35,242 bases of DNA from Chloroflexota bacterium (GCA_026707225.1 JAPOXG010000047.1:1-35242), one strand, 5' to 3'. Positions 1-8,196 are shown, counted from the stretch's first letter. The notes: a model not told the origin generated them from the sequence alone. Numbers and translations are program-made.

Positions 1-1
1 A

Positions 2-154
2 AAATCCGGATATATTTCACCAAAACCCTCACCACTACACTCCGATACTGAACATCTAGTGGAGGACTACGCCAATTCCATTCCCGCCAATTTCGCCGAG
101 CGATTGACGCAAGCACAGATCGGGCACATCATCGCCTATTTGCTATCAGCATAA
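2..154 (+). CDS. C-terminal fragment of a cytochrome c-like protein
   Basis: An open frame enters from the left edge and stops with TAA at 152-154, giving about 50 residues. Its tail, with the run ANSIPANFAERLT followed by a hydrophobic helix ending IAYLLSA, resembles the last helix of c-type cytochrome domains, where the segment before it carries the methionine ligand and the final helix packs on the haem. The CxxCH motif would lie outside the window, so the assignment rests on the tail alone. No catalytic or binding residue is visible. It is separated from the next gene by a stretch without a convincing gene. Confidence 0.4.
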   Translation, partial: KSGYISPKPSPLHSDTEHLVEDYANSIPANFAERLTQAQIGHIIAYLLSA

Positions 155-174
155 TGAGGGGCACGCGCTTGCGG

Positions 175-348
175 TCACGGCGCTTTCAGGCGTTCTTTCA
201 TCTCCTTGATGTCGGATTGCATAGAGCGGGCGCCCAACTGCTCTCCGCGTTTACGCGTTTCGAGGATTGACTCATCGATGGCACGCTGAAGCGACAGTTC
301 TTCCGAAATACGACCGCAGGTCTGATGGATCGCCTTTCGCTGGATGCT
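175..348 (-). pseudogene. Orphan reading-frame remnant, 57 codons, no start
   Basis: The minus strand is open from just after a TAA (349-351) to a TGA at 175-177. The translation is amphipathic and rich in E, R, K and Q (for example ISEELSLQRAID and KEMKERLKAP), which looks like real helical protein. No ATG, GTG or TTG precedes it, so it is probably the 3' end of a decayed gene. I do not recognise the family. The rest of 155-537 contains only a weak plus-strand frame (344-550, 68 codons, no clear ribosome binding site) that I do not call; otherwise I see nothing there. Confidence 0.25.
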
Positions 349-537
349 TTATTGTGGGCGAAACATGCGACATCAAGGCATACCGGAATCCGACATCGAT
401 CTGTTAGTCTCTGCCTTGGTCAAACTCGTGGACGGCGCAGACGAGTCGGTCAAACGGAAGGCACAATCTAGGAATCCCAAGATAACTCCTCGGCTTCAAG
501 CGCAAGTAAGCGATTGCATCGTGTTGAACGCCGCGGC

Positions 538-1698
538 TCAAGCCTTGTAGAGTTCCTTGGCTTCTTCAAACAAGCGCTTCAACTCCGCCAATAATTGGCG
601 CCCGTTGCCACCCTCCATACAGTACCGACGAATTGGCGCACCGGCGTGATCCTGAAAGTGCAGATAACCGGGGAATCGAGGACGCAAATACGCCCGATCC
701 AGGGCCGGCAAAGTATTGCGAAAATAACTGTTCGACCGACGATTCACCTCTCGATCCAACCACGCGCCCCGATGCCCCGGCTGGCCGCCATTGTCAAAGA
801 AAACAGTGCGCTGTACATCCGGGCTTGCCGTGAACATCGCGTAGTCCCGTGCAACTTCAGGCGCATGGCAGGCCTTGGATATCGCCAGACCGGTACCGCC
901 CAGAGTCGTCTGGCAGCGCCCGTGTCCTTCAATATCCACCATATCAGCGAATATCAGCACATTTTCTGAGTATCCGGCGCGGGAGTAATTCGAATAGCCA
1001 TAGGCGAACGGACAATATACGAAGTCATCACGGCGCGACAGCGCCTCATAAACCGCTATCGGATTCCAACTGAAGATCTCCTCCGGACACAAGCTCGCCA
1101 GTTCCCGCAATTGCTCAAGCGCCCCCAGGCTCATATCGTCAGAAACCGCCCACTCATCATTATCAAATGGCGCTTCTCCCTGTGTCGCGCAAAGCATGTA
1201 AAAGTTCATCAACGTGTCGATTGGGATGCCGGGCATGATGACCCGCCCTTGTCGCGCCAACGACAGAAGGTCGCGCCAGGTCTGCGGCGGTTCGAGTTCA
1301 TAACGTTCCAGCAGATCGGGCCGAAAGGATGCGACCGGCGTCGCCGCGTCGATCGCCAGCGCGCATTGCCCGCCATCGAAGATGTAACTCGCATGCGAAT
1401 AGCCGACAGAATTCTCCGCTTGATCACGCATGAATTCCGCAGGGACGATCTCTTGAAGCGGCAGCAGCACTTGGCTGTGCGCGGCATAACCGGCCCAGGG
1501 GTGATCAATCACCAGCAGGTCATATTCCTCGGCCAAGCCCTGAATCGGCGCATCGGCAAATTCCTGCAGGGAGCGCTTCTCCCAGATTATTTCGACCTCC
1601 GGGCGCATCTCGCTGAATCGCTGAGCCGTCGCCACGACCGAGACGAAACCGCGCGAATGATTCCAGGTAATGCCGCGTAAGAGGGTTTTTGCATCCAT
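538..1698 (-). CDS. Solute-binding-protein homologue lacking a signal peptide
   Basis: The 386-residue product has the fold features of family 1 extracellular solute-binding proteins: an N-terminal strand and helix with SRGFVSVVATAQRF (15-28), the YDLLVIDHPWAG segment (59-70) and a later GGTGLAISK loop. It begins MDAKTLLRGITW, with no hydrophobic signal, no Tat motif and no lipobox. The start is well fixed: GGGAG lies six bases before the ATG and the promoter is close upstream. The protein is therefore predicted to be cytoplasmic, perhaps a ligand sensor, a carrier or an enzyme on the binding-protein fold. It is divergent from the MaoC-IclR unit and shares its operator region. An ordinary transport role is unlikely unless export is non-classical. 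Confidence 0.75.
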   Translation of the reverse strand: MDAKTLLRGITWNHSRGFVSVVATAQRFSEMRPEVEIIWEKRSLQEFADAPIQGLAEEYDLLVIDHPWAGYAAHSQVLLPLQEIVPAEFMRDQAENSVGYSHASYIFDGGQCALAIDAATPVASFRPDLLERYELEPPQTWRDLLSLARQGRVIMPGIPIDTLMNFYMLCATQGEAPFDNDEWAVSDDMSLGALEQLRELASLCPEEIFSWNPIAVYEALSRRDDFVYCPFAYGYSNYSRAGYSENVLIFADMVDIEGHGRCQTTLGGTGLAISKACHAPEVARDYAMFTASPDVQRTVFFDNGGQPGHRGAWLDREVNRRSNSYFRNTLPALDRAYLRPRFPGYLHFQDHAGAPIRRYCMEGGNGRQLLAELKRLFEEAKELYKA

Positions 1699-1745
1699 GG
1701 CTGTCTCCCTTGGCTCACTAAACTTGATCTATTGCACACCTTGCC

Positions 1746-1780
1746 ATTTTGCTTGCAAAATTAGATTTTATCTGCAAAAT
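1746..1780. promoter_or_regulatory. Tandem operator pair I (probable IclR-family sites)
   Basis: A perfect 16-bp palindrome ATTTTGC-TT-GCAAAAT lies at 1746-1761. A second, imperfect copy ATTTTATCTGCAAAAT follows at 1765-1780. The 14-bp cores are 1747-1760 and 1766-1779, start to start 19 bp. The same paired arrangement recurs at 5199-5231 and 10852-10884. The sites sit between the divergent binding-protein-like gene and the MaoC-IclR-oxidoreductase unit, so they could control both, including autoregulation of the IclR gene. That the IclR protein encoded at 2358 binds here is inferred from location. Confidence 0.72.
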
Positions 1781-1806
1781 ATAGTGATAGACATTGCGCT
1801 TGTCAA
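1778..1806 (-). promoter_or_regulatory. Sigma-70-type promoter for the binding-protein-like gene
   Basis: On the minus strand TTGACA (1806-1801) is followed by 17 bases and TATATT (1783-1778). The downstream operator core starts at 1779, the fifth base of the -10 box, so a bound repressor would block the polymerase. The leader to the ATG at 1698 would be about 70 nt. Confidence 0.7.
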
Positions 1807-1854
1807 CTTAACCCCAACAGATTGCCCGACCCAGTTCTTTTGCAGGATGAGTCC

Positions 1855-2313
1855 ATGATCAAGACGACCTATTTCGAAGACTATGAGATCGGCTCAAGCC
1901 GCGAAACTTTCGGCCGGACGATCACCGAAGCCGATATTGTGTTGCATGCCGGCCAGACGGGCGACTTCTTCCCCCACCACATGGATGCCGAGTGGGTCAA
2001 AACGCAGGAATTCAAAGAGCGCATCGCCCATGGCACACTGATCTTGAGCATAGGCATCGGCATGACCGCCAACGAAATCAATCCGGTCGCATTTTCCTAC
2101 GGCTACGACCGTATCCGTTTCATCCGTCCGGTATTCATCGGCGATACGATAACGGTGAAAGCCACGATCAGCGAGAAACGTGACTATCCCAAGCGACCCG
2201 ACCACGGTTATGTGATTGAACAGGTCGAGATCTTCAACCAGCATGAGAAGATCGTGCTCGCTTGCCAGCACCTGTACCTCGTGCAGCGCAAGGAACTCGC
2301 GCCTGCAGACTAG
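1855..2313 (+). CDS. MaoC-family (R)-hydratase/dehydratase
   Basis: This 152-residue single hot-dog-domain protein belongs to the MaoC/R-specific enoyl-CoA hydratase group. The hydratase motif is present as G36-D37-F-F-P-H-H42, with the catalytic aspartate and histidine in place, followed by AHG (58-60) and the typical [18 protein letters not shown] segment (82-99). It would hydrate or dehydrate an acyl-CoA or similar thioester in the cytoplasm. The ATG at 1855 is chosen over an in-frame upstream codon at 1822 because AGGA sits seven bases before it. It leads the unit that continues with the IclR regulator and an oxidoreductase. A related protein at 6470 lacks the catalytic histidine. Confidence 0.85.
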   Translation: MIKTTYFEDYEIGSSRETFGRTITEADIVLHAGQTGDFFPHHMDAEWVKTQEFKERIAHGTLILSIGIGMTANEINPVAFSYGYDRIRFIRPVFIGDTITVKATISEKRDYPKRPDHGYVIEQVEIFNQHEKIVLACQHLYLVQRKELAPAD

Positions 2314-2357
2314 CTTGACCGGACACGTTCCAGCAGCCAATCACAGAGAGAGTCGCC

Positions 2358-3209
2358 ATGGCTGATATGAAAACCGCGCCAAATTACAGTGTTCCGGCTT
2401 TGGAAAAAGGTCTGGCCGTTCTTGAACTGCTGGCGCGCGCCTCGGAACCACTCTCCCTTTCGCAAATCTCTGAGTTATCAGCCAACAGCGCCAGCCAGCT
2501 ATTCCGCACCATGAACTGCCTGGTTGAAGGCGGCTATGTCATCAAGGATGAGATCCACGGAAAGTACAGCCTCACTCTCAAACTGTTCGAACTGGCGATT
2601 CGTCATTCGCCTATGAAACACCTCTTGCACGTTGCCAATTTACCGATACAAGAACTTGCCCGGACGATTCGAGAGTCGTGCCATATCAGCATCATTCAAC
2701 ATGGACAGCTGCTGGTTGTCGGACAAGCGGATAGTCCGGAGAAAGTGCAGATCACCATATCCGTAGGCACTTCCTTCCCGCTCGTTTCCACCGTTTCCGG
2801 TCGCTTGCTTCTTGCGGCGATGGACGATATCAGCCTCAGCGCTATTCTGGATGAAGATGAGGACTATCAGCAGCTGTCGGATGGGGAACGGCATTGCTTC
2901 TGGGATCGCATTGACGCAATCCGCCGAACTGGCGTTTCGACCGCCGTTGACGAATCATTCATAGGTTTGCAGGATACCGCCGTTCTCATTGGCAATCCCG
3001 CCGTCGGGGCAGCGGCCGCCTTAGCCGTTACCCAACTCACCGCGAGTCGGAGAAGTGTCGATTCGAGAGAAGTTGTCGAGGCTTTGCTTCGTTGCGCCCG
3101 TCAAATCAATAAACGCGCCGGCCTGACTAACTACGTCGGGCAGCCGATTCCGGTCGTCCCGGAACCCGCAATTGATCATACAAAGGTACATCCCCATGCC
3201 AGAATTTGA
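2358..3209 (+). CDS. IclR-family transcriptional regulator
   Basis: The 283-residue product has an N-terminal winged helix-turn-helix (about 12-75; SLSQISELSANSASQLFRTM is the HTH) and a C-terminal effector-binding domain (about 85-260) with the TISVGTSFPLVSTVSGRLLL segment typical of IclR proteins. The family usually represses or activates nearby catabolic genes in response to an aromatic, sugar-acid or organic-acid ligand. It lies 44 bases after the first MaoC gene and overlaps the oxidoreductase gene by 14 bases. Three paired palindromes at 1746, 5199 and 10852 are its most likely targets, since no other regulator is present in the window. The ligand cannot be read from sequence. Confidence 0.92.
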   Translation: MADMKTAPNYSVPALEKGLAVLELLARASEPLSLSQISELSANSASQLFRTMNCLVEGGYVIKDEIHGKYSLTLKLFELAIRHSPMKHLLHVANLPIQELARTIRESCHISIIQHGQLLVVGQADSPEKVQITISVGTSFPLVSTVSGRLLLAAMDDISLSAILDEDEDYQQLSDGERHCFWDRIDAIRRTGVSTAVDESFIGLQDTAVLIGNPAVGAAAALAVTQLTASRRSVDSREVVEALLRCARQINKRAGLTNYVGQPIPVVPEPAIDHTKVHPHARI

Positions 3210-4275
3210 GCTTCGCCAGACGGCGATGCTGCCAGCCAATCCTCCACCGATCGTTAGCATTGGCTTGGGCGGGATCGTCCACGACGCCCACTACCCTGCT
3301 TACAAGACGGCCGGCTTAGATGTGGTTGGCGGCTTCGATATAAATGTCGAACGCGCCGCCATGATGCGAGACAAGTTCGGCATTCCGCGGCTCTATGACT
3401 CGCTTTCACAAACGATCGGCCAGGCGCCGGCCACCGCAGTTTTCGATATCGCCGTGCCCGGAAGCGCCATCGCCGAAATCCTGCGTGAGATCCCTCGTGG
3501 CCGCGCCGTGCTCATTCAGAAGCCAATGGGCGAAGACCTGGCCGAAGCCCGAGAAATCTTGCGAATCTGCCGGGAGCAAGAGCTGGTTGCCGCCATCAAT
3601 TTCCAGCTGCGATTCGCGCCTTTCATCATCGCCGCCCGCGACATGATCGAGCGTGGCCTGATCGGCGAGCTCTACGATATGGAATTCCGCGTGCAGTGCA
3701 ATACGCCCTGGCATCTGTGGCCCTTCCTGTTCCCCCTGCCCCGCTGCGAGATCCTTTATCACAGCATTCACTATGTCGATCTTGTCCGTTCCTTTTGTGG
3801 CACGCCCCAAAGCGTTTACGCCAAGACGGTGAGCCATCCCAGCGCGCCGGACCTGCGCGGCGGCGCCCGCTCAATGATCATCATGGACTACGGAGAGAAT
3901 CCGCGAGTCAACGTGATGACCAATCACAGTCACGCCTACGGTACCGAAAAGCAGCAATCATACGTAAAGTTCGAAGGCAGCAAAGGCGCGATTCAGATCC
4001 GCGCGGGCCTTAACATGAATTACCCCGACGGCCTGCCGGATCGCTTTGAATATATCCTGCTTGATAACGAAGACGCGCGCTGGCGGACGCTCGACATCAA
4101 GGGGTCATGGTTCCCCGAAGCCTTCATCGGCGCCATGGCCAGTCTGATGCGCTACGCCAACGGCGAGACAACAACGCTGCCGACTTCCGTAGATGACGCC
4201 ATCCTGACGATGGCGACGGTGGAAGCCGCTTACGAATCCAGTGAGCGCGGCGGAACGCCCTTGCCGGCCATCTAA
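3196..4275 (+). CDS. Gfo/Idh/MocA-family NAD(P)-dependent oxidoreductase
   Basis: The 359-residue product has an N-terminal Rossmann fold with the GLGGIVHDAHYPAY nucleotide-binding loop (23-36) and a C-terminal alpha/beta substrate domain. The usual EKP catalytic signature is QKP here (108-110), followed by MGEDLAEA, and a histidine-rich HSIHYVDLVR segment lies near the active site. Members oxidise or reduce sugars, inositols and related polyols. The ATG at 3196 is preferred: AAAGG lies nine bases upstream, whereas the in-frame TTG at 3172 has no ribosome binding site. It overlaps the 3' end of the IclR gene and converges on the amidohydrolase gene with a 10-base gap. Confidence 0.88.
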   Translation: MPEFELRQTAMLPANPPPIVSIGLGGIVHDAHYPAYKTAGLDVVGGFDINVERAAMMRDKFGIPRLYDSLSQTIGQAPATAVFDIAVPGSAIAEILREIPRGRAVLIQKPMGEDLAEAREILRICREQELVAAINFQLRFAPFIIAARDMIERGLIGELYDMEFRVQCNTPWHLWPFLFPLPRCEILYHSIHYVDLVRSFCGTPQSVYAKTVSHPSAPDLRGGARSMIIMDYGENPRVNVMTNHSHAYGTEKQQSYVKFEGSKGAIQIRAGLNMNYPDGLPDRFEYILLDNEDARWRTLDIKGSWFPEAFIGAMASLMRYANGETTTLPTSVDDAILTMATVEAAYESSERGGTPLPAI

Positions 4276-4285
4276 ACCGAAAACC

Positions 4286-5131
4286 TCAAAGACCCAGCCC
4301 GTAGAAGCTGTTGCCCGTCCCGCCGAGAATCGCGTCTCGCTCATCCGGCGACAGGCCCGCCAAGCATTTGTTCGTCTCGTCCCATACCTTGGCGTAATCA
4401 CCGGCGAGCACGGCTACCGGCCAATCACTGCCGAACATCAAGCGGTCGGCGCCAAACTGCTCAATCGCATAATCAACCAGCGGCTTGATGTCTTCATAAG
4501 TCCAGTTTTCGAAGTCCGGCGTCACCGTGTTTAAGCCCGACACTTTGGCGAAGACATTGGGACTTTCGGCGGCTGCCGCAATCTGCTCGCGCCAGACCCC
4601 GCGATCCTCGTCACCCAGCGGCGGTTTCGCCAGGTGATCGATCACCATCTTCAAGTTTGGCACTTTCTCCGCCAATGTCCGCACATGATTAAGGTGGTTT
4701 GGAAACACTGCCACTACATCGAATGTCAGCCCGCGATCAGCCAGGATTTGCAAGCCTTCTATCACTTGCTTCTGCAGGACCCAGTCCGGGTTCGTCTCCT
4801 CGTGAATCAGATGTCGCATGCCTTTGAAATAGGCGTTCTGGCCATATTCATCCAGCTTTTTGGCGGTTTCGTCCGGGTCATGCAGTGGTACCCAACCCAC
4901 CACACCGGCTACCCAATCGGTGGCGTCCGCGATGGCCAGCATCGAGTCGGTATCGGCATAAGAATCCATCGCCTGCACGATCACCGTCTTGTTCACGCCG
5001 GAGGCCGCCAGCTGCGGCGCCAGCTCATCAGCGGTGAATGTCCGATAAATGGGACCATACGCGGGCGTCAGCCAGGGATATGCCACTTCATCCAGATTCC
5101 AAAAGTGCTGATGCGTATCAACGGTAACCAT
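4286..5131 (-). CDS. Amidohydrolase 2 family protein, probable sugar lactonase
   Basis: The 281-residue product is a TIM-barrel metal hydrolase of the COG3618 type, the group that contains L-fuconolactonase, L-rhamnono-lactonase and 2-pyrone-4,6-dicarboxylate lactonase. It begins MVTVDTHQHFWN with the metal-binding HxH (H7, H9), has a VIDHLAKPP segment carrying a further metal histidine, and the late FGSDWPV motif with the catalytic aspartate. The start at 5131 has GGAGG five bases upstream. Given the L-rhamnose mutarotase and L-rhamnonate dehydratase in the window, hydrolysis of a sugar-acid lactone is the best guess. It is divergent from the CoA-transferase gene across operator pair II. Confidence 0.82.
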   Translation of the reverse strand: MVTVDTHQHFWNLDEVAYPWLTPAYGPIYRTFTADELAPQLAASGVNKTVIVQAMDSYADTDSMLAIADATDWVAGVVGWVPLHDPDETAKKLDEYGQNAYFKGMRHLIHEETNPDWVLQKQVIEGLQILADRGLTFDVVAVFPNHLNHVRTLAEKVPNLKMVIDHLAKPPLGDEDRGVWREQIAAAAESPNVFAKVSGLNTVTPDFENWTYEDIKPLVDYAIEQFGADRLMFGSDWPVAVLAGDYAKVWDETNKCLAGLSPDERDAILGGTGNSFYGLGL

Positions 5132-5171
5132 TTGCGCCTCCAAACGCTTTTCTTCGCGCCCGCCCGACCAT

Positions 5172-5200
5172 TTGACAGAATTGACTTTGCTGACTATATT
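5172..5200 (+). promoter_or_regulatory. Sigma-70-type promoter for the CoA-transferase operon
   Basis: TTGACA (5172-5177), 17 bases, then TATATT (5195-5200). Both boxes and the spacing match the minus-strand promoter at 1778-1806. The operator core again begins at the fifth base of the -10 box. The leader to the ATG at 5311 would be about 100 nt. Confidence 0.72.
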
Positions 5201-5231
5201 TTACGGATAAAAAGTGTTTTTGCAAGCAAAA
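5199..5231. promoter_or_regulatory. Tandem operator pair II
   Basis: TTTTGCAAGCAAAA at 5218-5231 is a near-perfect palindrome and the exact reverse complement of the core at 1747-1760. TTTTACGGATAAAA at 5199-5212 is its weaker partner, 19 bp away. The pair lies between the divergent amidohydrolase and CoA-transferase genes. A weaker minus-strand promoter, TTGCAA (5225-5220) N16 TAAAAT (5203-5198), also overlaps the sites, so both directions may be controlled. Confidence 0.72.
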
Positions 5232-5310
5232 CAGATTGCGTCCCACCTGCGTTCATAAGCCCTTGTCAACGACTTGCATCGACGCAGCCACACAGGAGAA
5301 TGAAGAGCAA

Positions 5311-6459
5311 ATGCGACCATTGGAAGGTTTACTTGTACTGGATTTCAGCATCTTTCTATCGGGACCTTCGGCTGCTTTGCGCCTTGCCGATTTGGGAGCG
5401 CGCGTCATCAAGGTCGAACGACCCGACGGTGGCGACCTCTGCCGTCAACTGTACATCTCCGAGCTGGAGCTCGACGGCGAGAGTACGCTCTTCCACTCCA
5501 TCAATCGCAACAAAGAGAGCTACGCCGCTAACTTGAAAGATCCGCTCGATCTCGACCGAGTCAAGGATCTAATCAAGCATGCGGACGTAATCATTCAGAA
5601 TTTCCGGCCCGGTGTGATGGCGCGCCTGGGCTTGGATTATGAGTCGGCGCGCGCCATCAATCCGCGCATAGTCTATGGCGAAATCACCGGTTATGGGAAC
5701 GAAGGCCCCTGGGTTTACAAGCCGGGTCAAGACTTGCTGCTGCAATCGATCTCGGGTTTGGTTTGGCTCAATGGCGATGCCGACAGACCGCCAACGCCCT
5801 TCGGTTTGGCAGTCGTCGATCTCTTCGCGGGCGCTCATCTGGTGCAAGGCATTCTGTCTTGTCTTGTGCGCCGCGGCATCACGGGGGAAGGCGGGTTGGT
5901 TCAGGTCAGCTTACTGGAATCCATCCTCGACTTTCAATTTGAAGTGCTCACGACACATCTCAACGATGGCGGCAAGCTTCCCCAGCGCAGCGCCATCAAC
6001 AATGCCCATGCCTATCTCGCCGCTCCCTATGGCATTTATCAAACGGCGGACGGTTTTCTGGCTTTGGCGATGGGTTCGATACCCGTCCTGGGCGACCTGC
6101 TGGGCTGCCCGCCGCTCTTGACATTTACCGATTCCGCCACCTGGTTCACCCAGCGGGACGAGATCAAAGCGACCCTCGTAGAGCACCTACGGACCGAGTC
6201 TACGCAACACTGGCTGGATATCCTCGAGCCGCAGGATATCTGGTGCGCTGACGTGCTGACATGGGAAAGCCTGCTGCAGCACGAAGGCTTTAGGGTGATC
6301 GATATGATTCAAGAGGTGTCGCGCGATAGTAAGGTCAAGCTGGATACGACCCGCTGTCCCATTCGTATTGACGGCGAAATCTTGAAGAGCGCCAAGGGCG
6401 CGCCCCGCATCGGCGAAGATACCCGGCGCATCATGTCGGAATTTGCAATCTCAAGCTGA
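5311..6459 (+). CDS. Class III (CaiB/BaiF/Frc) CoA-transferase
   Basis: The 382-residue length is normal for the family. It opens [20 protein letters not shown], continues with [13 protein letters not shown] (30-42) and has the catalytic aspartate in VVDLFAG (D170), aligning with D169 of formyl-CoA transferase. The enzyme would move CoA between two carboxylic acids through an aspartyl-CoA anhydride. The ATG at 5311 is used because the family's first strand starts there and a purine-rich GAAGAG precedes it; the longer frame from 5236 only adds leader. It heads an operon with the second MaoC gene and the mutarotase. The partner hot-dog genes suggest an activated hydroxy or unsaturated acid as substrate. 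Confidence 0.9.
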   Translation: MRPLEGLLVLDFSIFLSGPSAALRLADLGARVIKVERPDGGDLCRQLYISELELDGESTLFHSINRNKESYAANLKDPLDLDRVKDLIKHADVIIQNFRPGVMARLGLDYESARAINPRIVYGEITGYGNEGPWVYKPGQDLLLQSISGLVWLNGDADRPPTPFGLAVVDLFAGAHLVQGILSCLVRRGITGEGGLVQVSLLESILDFQFEVLTTHLNDGGKLPQRSAINNAHAYLAAPYGIYQTADGFLALAMGSIPVLGDLLGCPPLLTFTDSATWFTQRDEIKATLVEHLRTESTQHWLDILEPQDIWCADVLTWESLLQHEGFRVIDMIQEVSRDSKVKLDTTRCPIRIDGEILKSAKGAPRIGEDTRRIMSEFAISS

Positions 6460-6469
6460 GGAGTTCCCC

Positions 6470-6982
6470 ATGCCAGAAAACACACCGGTTGAAATGCACA
6501 AAGACCTGCCGCTATTTAATACCGAAACCTGGATGTACGAGGACTTCGAGCTAGGCGCAAAGATCAAATCTATCCGCCGCACACTCTCCGAGGGCGAGTG
6601 TATGATCTTCAACGCGATCGTGCTCGATATGCACCCCTACGTCGCCGATGAGATCTTCGCCCGCGACGAGGGCATTTTCGACAAGCGTCTCGTCGCCGGC
6701 TCCATGGTCTTCAGCATCGGCTTGGGTTTGATGGCTCATAACAACGTACACACGTTTAGCTACGGCTATGACAAGCTCCGCTTCATCAAACCAGTCTTCA
6801 TCGGTGACACCATTTACACCGTTCGCACACAGCTGAGCAAGGAGCCGAAGTACGATGAAATGGGCTTGGTCAAAGTCAGTTACGAGGTCTACAAGAATGA
6901 AGGCGTGCTGGCGCTATACTGCGAGCATCTGCAAACGGTGAAATACCGTCATCCGGAAAACTTCAACCGTTCAACGAATTAG
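6470..6982 (+). CDS. MaoC-like hot-dog protein with altered active site
   Basis: The 170-residue product is a paralogue of the protein at 1855 and shares the near-identical [20 protein letters not shown] segment (96-115). The hydratase motif aligns as L52-D53-M-H-P-Y-V58: the aspartate remains, but the catalytic histidine position is valine, and the AHG motif has become VAG (75-77). It is therefore probably inactive alone, and may act as the non-catalytic half of a heterodimer with the first MaoC protein or have another function. GAGGAG lies six bases before the ATG, 10 bases after the CoA-transferase stop. The N-terminus is about 16 residues longer than that of its paralogue. Confidence 0.82.
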   Translation: MPENTPVEMHKDLPLFNTETWMYEDFELGAKIKSIRRTLSEGECMIFNAIVLDMHPYVADEIFARDEGIFDKRLVAGSMVFSIGLGLMAHNNVHTFSYGYDKLRFIKPVFIGDTIYTVRTQLSKEPKYDEMGLVKVSYEVYKNEGVLALYCEHLQTVKYRHPENFNRSTN

Positions 6983-6992
6983 GAGAGACAAT

Positions 6993-7316
6993 ATGCAACG
7001 CCTGGGACAAATCATTGGCTTACGGCCGGAAGATGCCGCGGAATACATTCGCCTTCACGCGGATGTCTGGCCCGATGTGCTGAAAAAGATCGAGGAATGC
7101 AACCTCCGCAATTATTCCATTTACCGTTACGGCGATTTGCTTTTCGCGTACATGGAGTATCACGGGGACGATTTCGACGCCGATATGGCGGCCATGGCTG
7201 CCGACGAAACCACGCAAAAGTGGTGGGAACTTTGCATGCCCATGCAGAAGCCGGTCGATGACCGCGCCGAGGGAGAATGGTGGCACACCATCGAAGAGGT
7301 CTTCCACTGCGACTGA
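6993..7316 (+). CDS. rhaM: L-rhamnose mutarotase family protein
   Basis: This 107-residue protein matches the RhaM (YiiL) family in length and in motifs. Y18 and H22 in the AEYIRLHADVWPDVL segment and W77-W78 in TQKWW correspond to the active-site tyrosine, histidine and tryptophans known from the Escherichia coli enzyme. RNYSIYRYGDLLFAYMEY (39-56) and the GEWW...EVFHCD tail are also characteristic. It interconverts alpha and beta anomers of L-rhamnose; relatives act on L-fucose. It is the last gene of the CoA-transferase operon, 10 bases after the second MaoC gene, and converges on the permease genes. Together with the L-rhamnonate dehydratase at 23652 it points to a 6-deoxy-L-sugar substrate. 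Confidence 0.9.
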   Translation: MQRLGQIIGLRPEDAAEYIRLHADVWPDVLKKIEECNLRNYSIYRYGDLLFAYMEYHGDDFDADMAAMAADETTQKWWELCMPMQKPVDDRAEGEWWHTIEEVFHCD

Positions 7317-7326
7317 GCGCTGATAC

Positions 7327-8196
7327 TCAGCCCTTCACCGCGCCGAAAGTCAATCCGCTGACCAGGTTGCGCTGTACCAGAATCACGAAGATAACCGCCG
7401 GCACCATCATGATCACACTCATCGCCGCCATTCCGCGCCAATCCACCGTGAACTGCTCGGTGAAGGCGAATAGGCCGGGCGGAAATGTCTTCGCCGCATT
7501 ATTGCGCGCCAACACGCTGACGATCTGAAATTCATTCCAAGCAGCTAAGAAAGCGAATATCGCAGCTGTTGCCAAGCCTGGAAGCGACAATGGCAACTCA
7601 ATGCGCCAAAAAGCCGACCAATGACCACAGCCATCAATATAGGCTGACTCCGTCAATTCCGTCGGAATCTGCCGAAAAAAGCCATCCATCAGCCAAGCCG
7701 TGAAGGGGATATTGACCGCGACATATACCAAGGCTAAGCCCAAAACGTTATTGGTCAAGCCGACGCGATTGAAGAGCAGAAACAGCGGCAGGCTCAGCGC
7801 CACGCCGGGCACTGCGCGCGATAGCATAATGCCCAGAAACAGCGTCGTATGAAAGCGAAAACGGAAGCGCGCGAAAGCGTAACCGGCCAAGGTGCCCAAG
7901 GATACGGCGATGATCGTGCTAATCCCCGATGCCAACAGAGAGTTGCGCAAATAAGCCTCCACCGCGACCCGCTGCTGCACGTCCGGATTCAGCCCAAACA
8001 TGTTGGCGTAGGCTTCCAGCGTCAACCGGCGCGGTATCCACACCGGTGGAAAGGTATTGATCTCAATATTCGGGCGGAAGGCTGTGATAATGATCCAAAA
8101 TGCCGGCAGCGCCAACATAATCAAAACCACCCAAGCGATCATATTCCAGATCATATCGTTGCGTCGGCGGTTGGGCCCCACACTGCGAGTGATCAT
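7327..8196 (-). CDS. Sugar ABC transporter permease, MalG type
   Basis: The 289-residue integral membrane protein has about six transmembrane helices and the ABC-permease coupling (EAA) loop near ESAYIDGCGHWSAFWRIELP, which docks on the ATPase. It starts with a basic cytoplasmic end and a long helix, and ends GLTFGAVKG as is usual for MalG types. Its start overlaps the end of the upstream permease gene by four bases (ATGA), indicating coupled translation. It forms the inner-membrane channel with the protein at 8193 for the binding protein at 9346. No ATPase gene accompanies them. Confidence 0.92.
   Translation of the reverse strand: MITRSVGPNRRRNDMIWNMIAWVVLIMLALPAFWIIITAFRPNIEINTFPPVWIPRRLTLEAYANMFGLNPDVQQRVAVEAYLRNSLLASGISTIIAVSLGTLAGYAFARFRFRFHTTLFLGIMLSRAVPGVALSLPLFLLFNRVGLTNNVLGLALVYVAVNIPFTAWLMDGFFRQIPTELTESAYIDGCGHWSAFWRIELPLSLPGLATAAIFAFLAAWNEFQIVSVLARNNAAKTFPPGLFAFTEQFTVDWRGMAAMSVIMMVPAVIFVILVQRNLVSGLTFGAVKG

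Noticed and set aside
344..550. Small plus-strand gene of 68 codons
   Set aside because: It has no convincing ribosome binding site, no recognisable family, and overlaps the end of the binding-protein-like gene. It may be noise, so it is not called.
1747..5231. Reading the palindromes as LacI-family operators
   Set aside because: They lack the central CG usual in LacI sites, and the only regulator gene in the window is of the IclR family. A distant LacI regulator cannot be fully excluded.
1855..6982. CoA-transferase and MaoC genes as part of the 3-hydroxypropionate cycle (mesaconyl-CoA steps)
   Set aside because: Chloroflexus uses related families, but the other cycle genes are absent, and the sugar enzymes, importer and IclR control point to a catabolic role.
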